From Nocardioides cavernae (lineage in GTDB: Bacteria > Actinomycetota > Actinomycetes > Propionibacteriales > Nocardioidaceae), in NCBI RefSeq assembly GCF_013410035.1, contig NZ_JACCBW010000003.1, positions 248,001 to 312,000 on the forward strand: a stretch of DNA of 64,000 nt, written 5' to 3'. Positions 57,820 through 64,000 of this stretch are shown in pieces. Under the pieces are notes generated by a model that was not told the DNA's origin, made no database searches, and saw only the letters and a program-made list of their open reading frames with translations. The position numbers were made by a program, and so were the translations under genes. The first letter of the stretch is position 1. Each line of letters begins with the position of its first letter.

Positions 57820-58623
57820 CTAGAGGCTCGCGCTGTCCATCAGCTCGCCGAGCTCGGCGACGGTGAGCTCGCGCATCTCCCCCGATCTCAGCCGGGCGAG
57901 GGTCACCGGCCCGATCTGCGTCCGGGTCAGGCGCCGGACGGGATGGCCGAGGTGGTCGAGCAGCCGCCGCACGATCCGGTTGCGCCCCTCGTGGATGGTG
58001 AGCTCGACGATCGAGCGGTGGCTCCCCTCGCGCCGGGGGTCGCCGCCCACGACACGCGCGTGGGTGACCGTCACCGGGCCGTCGTCGAGCGTCACCCCGG
58101 CGAGCAGCTGCCGCACGGTGCGGACGTGCACCTCGCCGTCGACCTCCGCGACGTAGGTCTTGTCGACCTCGTGCGAGGGGTGGGCGAGGTGCTGGGCGAA
58201 GTCGCCGTCGTTGGTCAGGATGATCAGGCCCTCGGTGTCGGTGTCGAGGCGCCCGACGTGGAACAGCCGTTCGGGACGGTCCGCCACGAGGTCGCCGAGC
58301 GTGCGGCGCCCCTCCGGGTCGGACATCGTCGACACCACGCCGCGCGGCTTGTTGAGCACGAGGTAGACCTTGTCGCTGATCGGCGGCAGCCGCTTGCCGT
58401 CGACGCGGATCACGGCCGTGCGCGGGTCGACCTTGGTGCCGAGCCGGGTGACGACCTCGCCGTCGACCTCGACGAGGCCGTCGAGCATGAGCTCCTCGCA
58501 CTTGCGCCGGCTGGCGACGCCGGACTGGGCGAGCAGCTTCTGCAGCCGGATCAGGCCGTCCTCGTCGGTCTCGGGCCGCTGCGAGGAGGGCTGGTCGTTG
58601 TCGGGTGCGTCGTGGGGCTTCAT
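57820..58623 (-). CDS. rluB: 23S rRNA pseudouridine synthase, RluB type
   Basis: A 267-residue protein with an N-terminal S4 domain (LIRLQKLLAQSGVASRRKCEELMLDG, about 24-50), a linker, and the catalytic motif HVGRLDTDTEGLIILTNDG, in which the Asp of GRLDxDTEGL attacks uridine. Late segments RNRIVRRLLDHLGHPVRRLTRT belong to the RsuA/RluB/E/F group. RluB modifies U2605 in E. coli 23S rRNA; the exact site here is inferred. It lies 13 bp after scpB, in the conserved order. Confidence 0.93.
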   Translation of the reverse strand: MKPHDAPDNDQPSSQRPETDEDGLIRLQKLLAQSGVASRRKCEELMLDGLVEVDGEVVTRLGTKVDPRTAVIRVDGKRLPPISDKVYLVLNKPRGVVSTMSDPEGRRTLGDLVADRPERLFHVGRLDTDTEGLIILTNDGDFAQHLAHPSHEVDKTYVAEVDGEVHVRTVRQLLAGVTLDDGPVTVTHARVVGGDPRREGSHRSIVELTIHEGRNRIVRRLLDHLGHPVRRLTRTQIGPVTLARLRSGEMRELTVAELGELMDSASL

Positions 58624-58636
58624 GGCGTCTCGGTCC

Positions 58637-59359
58637 TCATGCGATCTCGGTCCCGCCGTCGGGCTCGGTGCCGGACCCGCTGTGCGGCGACGGGTGGTGC
58701 ACGACCGGGGGCTCCGGATCCGCGGGGACCTCGACCTCCGGGGCGGGTGCGTCGAGCCCCGCGACGCTCGCGAGCTCGTCCTCCAGGTCGTCCATGTCGG
58801 GGAGGTACGGCGCGAGCTCGGGCAGCTCGTCGAGGGAGGTGATGCCGATCCGCTCGAGGAAGTAGGAGGTCGTCCGGTAGAGGTTGGCGCCGCTCTGCTC
58901 GTCCTGCCCCGCCTCCTCGACGAGGCCCCGGGTCAGGAGCGTGCGCATCACGCCGTCGACGTTGACGCCGCGCACGGCGGAGACGCGGGCCCGCGACACA
59001 GGCTGCTTGTAGGCCACCACGGACAGCGTCTCGAGCGCGGCCTGGGTGAGCCGCGCCTGCTGGCCCTCGAGGACGAACGACTCGACCACGCCGGCGTACT
59101 CCGGGCGCGAGTAGAAGCGCCAGCCTCCGGCCACCGCGCGCAGGTCGAAGCCGCGACCCTGCTCGGCGTACTCCGCGGCCAGGGCCTCCAGCGCGGCCTC
59201 GACGTCGTCCACGGGGTGGCCGACGACCGAGGCCAGCCGGACGGTGGCGAGCGGCTCGTCGGAGACCATCAAGATGGCCTCGAGCGCCGGTCGCAGCTCG
59301 GCGACGGCCACCTCGAGGGTCTCGACGTCGCCGGTGGCCGTGTCGGTCTGCTCGCTCAT
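58637..59359 (-). CDS. scpB: Segregation and condensation protein B
   Basis: A 240-residue ScpB with two winged-helix domains: LRPALEAILMVSDEPLATVRLA in the first, RLTQAALETLSVVAYKQPVSR and GVNVDGVMRTLLTRGLVEEAG in the second. The C-terminus is acidic and Pro-rich. ScpB dimerises and binds the ScpA-SMC ring that compacts and segregates the chromosome. ATG at 59359 overlaps the scpA stop by ATGA, consistent with stoichiometric production. Confidence 0.95.
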   Translation of the reverse strand: MSEQTDTATGDVETLEVAVAELRPALEAILMVSDEPLATVRLASVVGHPVDDVEAALEALAAEYAEQGRGFDLRAVAGGWRFYSRPEYAGVVESFVLEGQQARLTQAALETLSVVAYKQPVSRARVSAVRGVNVDGVMRTLLTRGLVEEAGQDEQSGANLYRTTSYFLERIGITSLDELPELAPYLPDMDDLEDELASVAGLDAPAPEVEVPADPEPPVVHHPSPHSGSGTEPDGGTEIA

Positions 59360-60255
59360 GCGTCCTCCTCGGGGGCGACCGCTTCCGGTGCCGCTGCCCC
59401 ATCGGGTCCATCCTCGTCCGGCGGCGGCGCGCCGTCGAACTCGTCGGTGATGTCGACCTCGGCGTCCTCGCCGCCCGTCCAGCGGACGGTGAGCTCACCG
59501 AGCGGCGTCACCTGGTCGAACGACACCGCGCCCTCGCGGAACAGCTCGAGCAGCGACAGGAACCGCGCGACCGTCGTGAGCCGGTCGGGCGAGTCGCCGC
59601 ACAGCGCCCGGAACGTCATGGTGCCGCTGCGACGCAGGCGGTCCACCACGACCTGCGCCTGCTCGCGCACGCTGACCTTCGCGGCGTGGATGTGGTGCAG
59701 GGACACCTCGAGGACGGGCTTGGGCTCCATCGCCTTCGCCGCGAGCCGGGCGAACTGGTCGAGGCCGATGCCGATCAGCACCTCGGGCAGGAGCGTCGCG
59801 AAACGCCCCTCCAGCCCGACCGCTCGCGGGTGGCGTCGCGACTCCGAGGCCAGCCGCTCCTCCAGCACCGACGCCACCTGCTTGAACGCGCGGTACTGCA
59901 TGAGTCGCGCGAACAGCAGGTCGCGCGCCTCGAGCAGCGCGAGGTCCTCCTCGTCCTCGACGTCGCCCTGCGGGAGCAGCCGCGCCGCCTTGAGGTCGAG
60001 CAGGGTCGCGGCGACGAGCAGGAAGGACGTCGTCTGCTCGAGGTCCCACTGGTCGCCGAGGTTCTTCACGTGCGCGATGAACTCGTCGGTGACCTGCGAC
60101 AGCGCCACCTCGGTGATGTCGAGCTTGTGCTTGGCGATCAGTCCGAGCAGCAGGTCGAACGGCCCCTCGAAGTTGTCGAGGCGCACGGCGAACGCCGGGG
60201 TCTCACCGCCCGGGTCGGGGGCGAGGTCCGGGTCGGTCCGGGCGGTCGCGCTCAC
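59356..60255 (-). CDS. scpA: Segregation and condensation protein A (kleisin)
   Basis: A 299-residue kleisin. The N-terminal domain starts with the family signature AVRLDNFEGPFDLLLGLIAKHKLDITEVALSQVTDEF (in pieces). A middle linker and the C-terminal winged-helix SMC-binding region (LRRSGTMTFRALCGDSPDRL) follow. It bridges the SMC heads. GTG at 60255 overlaps the previous stop by GTGA. The C-terminus is rich in Asp/Glu/Pro. Confidence 0.95.
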   Translation of the reverse strand: MSATARTDPDLAPDPGGETPAFAVRLDNFEGPFDLLLGLIAKHKLDITEVALSQVTDEFIAHVKNLGDQWDLEQTTSFLLVAATLLDLKAARLLPQGDVEDEEDLALLEARDLLFARLMQYRAFKQVASVLEERLASESRRHPRAVGLEGRFATLLPEVLIGIGLDQFARLAAKAMEPKPVLEVSLHHIHAAKVSVREQAQVVVDRLRRSGTMTFRALCGDSPDRLTTVARFLSLLELFREGAVSFDQVTPLGELTVRWTGGEDAEVDITDEFDGAPPPDEDGPDGAAAPEAVAPEEDA

Positions 60256-60614
60256 TCGTCGTCGAGCAGTCGCTGCACCAGAGCGCTGTCGGCGCCCTGG
60301 CCCTCGAGGTCGGCGAGCACGAGCGCGAGCGCCTCGCGGACCAGCCGGCCGCGGTCGACCGCGAGGCCGTGCTCGCGGCGCAGCGTGAGCCGGGCGTGCT
60401 CGATGTCGAGCAGCTCGTCGGAGGTGACGTAGACCGTCATCTTCTCGTCGTGGCGCACGCGCCCGCTCGGCTTCTTCGGACCCGCCGGCTCGGCCTCCAC
60501 CTCGGGCTGCGCGGCGACGGCACGCACCCGGCGCTGGCGCGGCTCGTCCGGCTGCTCCGGCGTCGCAGGGTCGACCGTCGGGCGGAACAGGTCGTCCGCG
60601 GTCGGCATGCTCAC
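60252..60614 (-). CDS. Ribbon-helix-helix-like protein between ParA and ScpA
   Basis: A protein of about 120 residues. The first 60 are polar and Pro/Arg-rich. The C-terminal half reads like a CopG/MetJ ribbon-helix-helix, with a beta strand (KMTVYVTSDELLDI) followed by helices (EHARLTLRREHG and RGRLVREALALVLADLEG). No ParB homologue is adjacent, so this may serve as the DNA-binding partner of the ParA-like ATPase. GTG at 60614 overlaps the parA stop by GTGA; ATG at 60608 is an alternative. Confidence 0.75.
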   Translation of the reverse strand: MSMPTADDLFRPTVDPATPEQPDEPRQRRVRAVAAQPEVEAEPAGPKKPSGRVRHDEKMTVYVTSDELLDIEHARLTLRREHGLAVDRGRLVREALALVLADLEGQGADSALVQRLLDDE

Positions 60615-61645
60615 TCGGCGGGCCACCGGGTCAGCACCTCCTTCGCGAGCTGGCGGTAGGCGTCGGCACCCGTGGACGAGGACGCGTACGACGTGATCGG
60701 CTCACCGGCCACCGTGGCGTCGGAGAACTTCACCGTGCGCCGGATGACGGTGTGGAACACGGTGTCGCCCCACGCCGAGACCAGGCGCTCCATCACCTCA
60801 CGGCTGTGCAGGGTGCGCCCGTCGAACATCGTGCCGAGCACCCCGTCGATCTCGAGCTTGGGGTTGAGCCGCTCGCGCACCTTGTCGATGGTGGTCTTGA
60901 GCAGGGCCACGCCGCGCAGCGCGAAGTACTCGCACTCCAGCGGGACGATCACCCCGTCGGAGGCGGTCAGGGCGTTCACGGTCAGCAGGCCGAGCGACGG
61001 CTGGCAGTCGATGAGGATCACGTCGTACTGCTCGAGCGCCGGGGCGAGGACCCGCTGGAGCGTCTGCTCCCGGGCCACCTCGTGGACGAGCTGCACCTCG
61101 GCGGCGGACAGGTCGATGTTGGACGGCAGCAGGTCCATGCCGGGGATGCCGGAGGGGACGACGACCTCGTCGAGCGTGGTCTCGCGGTCCATCAGCAGGT
61201 TGTAGATGGTCAGGTCCATCTCGTGCGGGTTGAGGCCCAGGCCCACCGACAGCGAGCCCTGCGGGTCGAAGTCGACGAGCAGGACCTTGCGCCCGAACTC
61301 CGCGAGGGACGCACCGAGGTTGATCGTCGTCGTGGTCTTGCCGACGCCGCCCTTCTGGTTGCACATCGAGACCACCCGTGCGCTGCCGTGCCGCGCCGGG
61401 GCCGAGGGCTCCGGGAAGACCGGCATCGGGCGGCCCGTGGGGCCGAGGGTGATCTCGGCAGCGGGTGCCTCGACGGGTGCCTCGGCAGGGGTCGGGCGTT
61501 CGAAGGGAAGGGGCTGCGTCACGGTCTGCTCGTCTCGGGGGGAAGGGCCGGGCTGGGCGGGGTGCGGCTGGGGTGGTCGGACGAGGGGCGGCACCTCCGA
61601 GGCGCTGCTGCCGAATCCCGAACCGGGTAGTCCCTGACCGCTCAT
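60611..61645 (-). CDS. ParA-family ATPase linked to ScpAB
   Basis: A 344-residue ATPase. The first 85 residues are Pro/Ser-rich and disordered. The ATPase has the deviant Walker A CNQKGGVGKTTTTINLG, A-prime VDFDPQGSLSVGLG and Walker B VILIDCQPSLGLL, typical of ParA/Soj. Such ATPases use nonspecific DNA binding to move or position cargo. In this conserved actinobacterial cluster the cargo is likely the chromosome or a condensin-linked complex; no parS or ParB gene is in view. ATG at 61645 follows GAGGAG. Confidence 0.92.
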   Translation of the reverse strand: MSGQGLPGSGFGSSASEVPPLVRPPQPHPAQPGPSPRDEQTVTQPLPFERPTPAEAPVEAPAAEITLGPTGRPMPVFPEPSAPARHGSARVVSMCNQKGGVGKTTTTINLGASLAEFGRKVLLVDFDPQGSLSVGLGLNPHEMDLTIYNLLMDRETTLDEVVVPSGIPGMDLLPSNIDLSAAEVQLVHEVAREQTLQRVLAPALEQYDVILIDCQPSLGLLTVNALTASDGVIVPLECEYFALRGVALLKTTIDKVRERLNPKLEIDGVLGTMFDGRTLHSREVMERLVSAWGDTVFHTVIRRTVKFSDATVAGEPITSYASSSTGADAYRQLAKEVLTRWPAE

Positions 61646-61820
61646 GCCTGCTCCTCGTTCGTCGACGTAGCCGCCCTGCTGTCCCGATTGCACCACGCCG
61701 ACGGCCCTGGGCTTTGTCGACACGTCGACAGTTCGACGCCGGGCTTCGCGAGACTCTAGGACGCCCGTCCGCGCCGGGGGAACACCGCCCCCGCAACCCA
61801 CAGGCCGGCGCCCCGATCTG

Positions 61821-61877
61821 TGCACGGAGGGCCGGTCGGGTGCACAGGACGGGCCCGCCTGTGCAGAACCCTGTGTA
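61821..61877. repeat. TGCA-centred motifs, two-turn spacing, upstream of parA
   Basis: CTGTGCAC, GGTGCACAG and CTGTGCAG place TGCA at 61821, 61841 and 61862, i.e. 20 and 21 bp apart, about two helical turns. CTGTGTAC follows at 61871. They occupy the gap between the helicase gene end and the parA start. Confidence 0.4.
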
Positions 61878-61913
61878 CGTCCGACGTGCTCCCCGGCCGC
61901 CTCGGCACGGGCC

Positions 61914-64000
61914 TCACAGCCGCCGCATCGCCACCGTCGCGAGCACCAGCTCGCCCGCCTCGTCGGTCGCGTCGCAGTCGGCGACGGCCTCGATGACCCA
62001 GTCGTGGTGTCCCTCGGGGTCGTGGATCGTCTGCCGCACGTCGCGCAGCCGCGCGGACGTGCCCTCCTCGGACCCGACCGGCTCGCCGACCCGCTCCTCC
62101 CCCACCACCAGCAGGTCGGGGCCGCGCGCGTCGCCGTCGGTCAGCACGCGGTCGTGCTCGGCGTAGTAGTCCTCCAGCGCGGCGTCCCAGACCGACCGCC
62201 CGACGACGACCTGGCGCGGGGGGTCGGTGCGGTCGGCGGCGGCGCGCTCCAGGCGTACGAGCGTGTCCAGGTCGTCGCGCGACACCGCGTCGACCCGCGC
62301 CCACATCGCGTTGCGGAGCATCACCCGAAACGGGCGCTCCTGCCGGGACAGGGGGCGGGGAGGGGGCGGCGGCTCGTGGTGCGCGACCGCGGACGGCGCG
62401 TGGTCGGGGTCGGCCAGCGCCTCCCACTCGTCGAGGAGCGAGGAGTCGGTCTGCCGGACGGTCTCGCCGAGCCACTCGATGACGTCCTCGACCTCGGGCG
62501 AGCGGTGCGCCTCCGGGACGGTCTGCCGCAGGGTGCGGTAGGCGTCGGTCAGGTAGCGCAGCACGAGGCCCTCCGAGCGCGCGAGCTGGTAGCGACCGAC
62601 GAAGTCGGTGAAGCCCATCCCGTTCTCCCACATCTCGCGCACGACCGACTTCGGCCCGAGGGCGTCGTCGGGGAGCCACGGGTGGGTCTGGCGGTAGGTC
62701 TCGTAGAGCGCCTCGAGCAGCTCGCGCAGCGGCTGCGGCCAGGTGATCTCCTCCAGCAGCGCCATCCGCTCGTCGTACTCGAGGCCGTCTGCCTTCATCT
62801 CGCCGATGGCCTCGCCGCGGGCAGCGTGCTGCTGGGCCATGAGGATCTGCCGGGGCGCCTCGAGGACCGCCTCGACGACCGAGACGACGTCGAGGCCGTA
62901 GCTCTCCGACTCGGGGTCCAGCACGTCGAAGGCCGCGAGCGCGAAGTGCGCGAGCGGCTGGTTGAGCGCGAAGTCCTCCGGCAGCGCCTCGGTCATCACG
63001 AAGCGCCGGCCGAAGGCGTCCGGCTCGTCGAGCCGCGTCACGATGCCGGTACGCACGAGCGAGCGCGAGAGCCGCAGCGCCCGCCGTGCCAGGCGGGCGC
63101 GACCGCGCGGGTCCTCGTGGTTGTCGGTCATCAGCCGCCGCATCACCGCGAACGCGTCCTGCTCGCGCGACACCACGTTGACGAGCATCGCGTTGTCGAC
63201 CTTCATCCGGCTCGTGAGCCGTTCGGGCACGCCGGCGACGAGCTTGTCGAAGGTCTGCTCGGTCCACACCACGGTGCCCTCGGGCGCCTTTTTGAGCTGG
63301 GCCTTGGACTTCTTCTTGCCGGCCGCCACCCGCGCCGCGGCCTTCGCCTTGGCCTGCTCGTTCTCGATGACGTGCTCGGGGGCCTGGACGACGACGTAGC
63401 CGGCCGTGTCGTAGCCGGCGCGCCCGGCCCGGCCCGCGATCTGCTGGAACTCGCGGGTGCGCAGGACGCGTTGCCGGTTGCCGTCGAACTTGGCGAGCCC
63501 GGTGAACAGGACCGTGCGGATGGGGACGTTGATCCCGACGCCCAGGGTGTCGGTGCCGCAGATGACGCGCAGCAGGCCGGACTGGGCGAGGGTCTCCACG
63601 AGGCGGCGGTACTTCGGGAGCATCCCGGCGTGGTGGACGCCGATCCCGTTGCGGACGAGTCGCGAGAGCGTCTTGCCGAAGCCGGCGCCGAAGCGGAACG
63701 CACCGATCCGGTCGGCGATCGCGTCCTTGTCGACCTTCTTCGGCGGGTGCCGCAGGAGGTTGGTGGCGTGCTCGACGGCGGCCGCCTGCGTGAAGTGGAC
63801 GACGTAGACGGGGTCCTGCCCGGTGGTGACGAGCTCCTCCAGGGTGTCGTCGAGCGGCTCCATCGACCAGCGGAAGCTCAGCGGCACCGGCCGCTCGGCG
63901 TCGTCGACGACCGCGGTGTCGCGCCCGGTGCGCCGCTTCAGGTCCTCGACGAAGAAGGAGACGTCACCGAGGGTCGCGGACATCAGCAGGAACTGCGCGT
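61914..64000 (-). CDS. Ski2-like DEAD/DEAH-box helicase with DUF3516-type C-terminus (5' truncated)
   Basis: The frame is open to the right edge; 695 residues are visible. It begins at motif III (MSATLGDVSFF), so the ATP-binding N-terminus lies outside. Motifs IV-VI follow: YVVHFTQAAAVEHA, VICGTDTLGVGINVPIRTVLFT and FQQIAGRAGRAGYD. After the helicase core comes a long helical region (WENGMGFTDFVGRYQLARSEGLVLRYL) matching the DUF3516 C-terminal extension of actinobacterial Ski2-like helicases, which act on RNA. It lies upstream of parA on the same strand. Confidence 0.93.
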   Translation of the reverse strand, partial: AQFLLMSATLGDVSFFVEDLKRRTGRDTAVVDDAERPVPLSFRWSMEPLDDTLEELVTTGQDPVYVVHFTQAAAVEHATNLLRHPPKKVDKDAIADRIGAFRFGAGFGKTLSRLVRNGIGVHHAGMLPKYRRLVETLAQSGLLRVICGTDTLGVGINVPIRTVLFTGLAKFDGNRQRVLRTREFQQIAGRAGRAGYDTAGYVVVQAPEHVIENEQAKAKAAARVAAGKKKSKAQLKKAPEGTVVWTEQTFDKLVAGVPERLTSRMKVDNAMLVNVVSREQDAFAVMRRLMTDNHEDPRGRARLARRALRLSRSLVRTGIVTRLDEPDAFGRRFVMTEALPEDFALNQPLAHFALAAFDVLDPESESYGLDVVSVVEAVLEAPRQILMAQQHAARGEAIGEMKADGLEYDERMALLEEITWPQPLRELLEALYETYRQTHPWLPDDALGPKSVVREMWENGMGFTDFVGRYQLARSEGLVLRYLTDAYRTLRQTVPEAHRSPEVEDVIEWLGETVRQTDSSLLDEWEALADPDHAPSAVAHHEPPPPPRPLSRQERPFRVMLRNAMWARVDAVSRDDLDTLVRLERAAADRTDPPRQVVVGRSVWDAALEDYYAEHDRVLTDGDARGPDLLVVGEERVGEPVGSEEGTSARLRDVRQTIHDPEGHHDWVIEAVADCDATDEAGELVLATVAMRRL

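Overview
The window is chromosomal DNA of a very GC-rich actinobacterium. GTG starts are frequent, several promoters place a TANNNT box 5-8 bases before the start codon (leaderless transcripts), and actinobacterial hallmark families are present: DUF4193, a SARP/BTAD regulator, and a ParA-ScpA-ScpB-RluB cluster. Gene content fits the Propionibacteriales, most likely Nocardioides or a relative; that placement is inference from family content, not a database match.

Layout. (1) 1-4.7 kb: the end of an ion transporter, a PLP-dependent dehydratase, and two tandem secreted phospholipase-D-like proteins of identical length. (2) 4.9-6.5 kb: an orphan PAS/PAS histidine kinase. (3) 6.5-18 kb: an apparent regulon built round a large SARP/AfsR-like activator. 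It holds a berberine-bridge-type FAD oxidase coupled to an FAD monooxygenase, a divergent PhlG-like C-C hydrolase coupled to a type II NADH dehydrogenase, a zinc-ribbon protein, a TetR repressor and an MMPL exporter. Four promoters in this stretch carry GCAAG direct repeats at exactly 11-bp periodicity, with 10 bp to a -10-like box. This is the published architecture of SARP-activated promoters and ties the genes into one unit; it is the most interesting system in the window. (4) 18-25.6 kb: a TspO-like membrane protein, a D-amino-acid dehydrogenase family oxidoreductase, two small proteins, and an ABC exporter next to a NarL-type two-component pair. (5) 25.7-38 kb: mixed housekeeping and accessory genes, among them an XPF/ERCC4-type nuclease, an AI-2E family transporter coupled to a TupA-like ATP-grasp protein, two serine hydrolases, an atypical response regulator with a degenerate receiver, an SQR-like flavoprotein, and a fused binding-protein/permease amino-acid ABC system.

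(6) 38.3-42.4 kb: a giant secreted protein with two blocks of seven RCC1 repeats and a chain of Ig-like repeats. (7) 42.7-51.1 kb: an accessory stretch of small, mostly hypothetical genes (VOC, TetR, GNAT, DUF3592 pair, secreted metallopeptidase) with several short unexplained DNA elements, including a CIRCE-like palindrome. (8) 51.2-64 kb: a tRNA-Pro and the conserved minus-strand cluster helicase / parA / RHH protein / scpA / scpB / rluB / [AraC + VOC insertion] / aroH / tyrA / cmk / plsC / der. These genes cover chromosome segregation, ribosome maturation, tyrosine synthesis, CMP phosphorylation and lipid acylation, mostly with 4-8 bp start/stop overlaps.

Start codons were chosen from Shine-Dalgarno sites, start/stop overlaps, signal peptides, or leaderless -10 spacing; alternatives are given where they matter. 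No CRISPR array, insertion sequence, prophage or integrase was seen.
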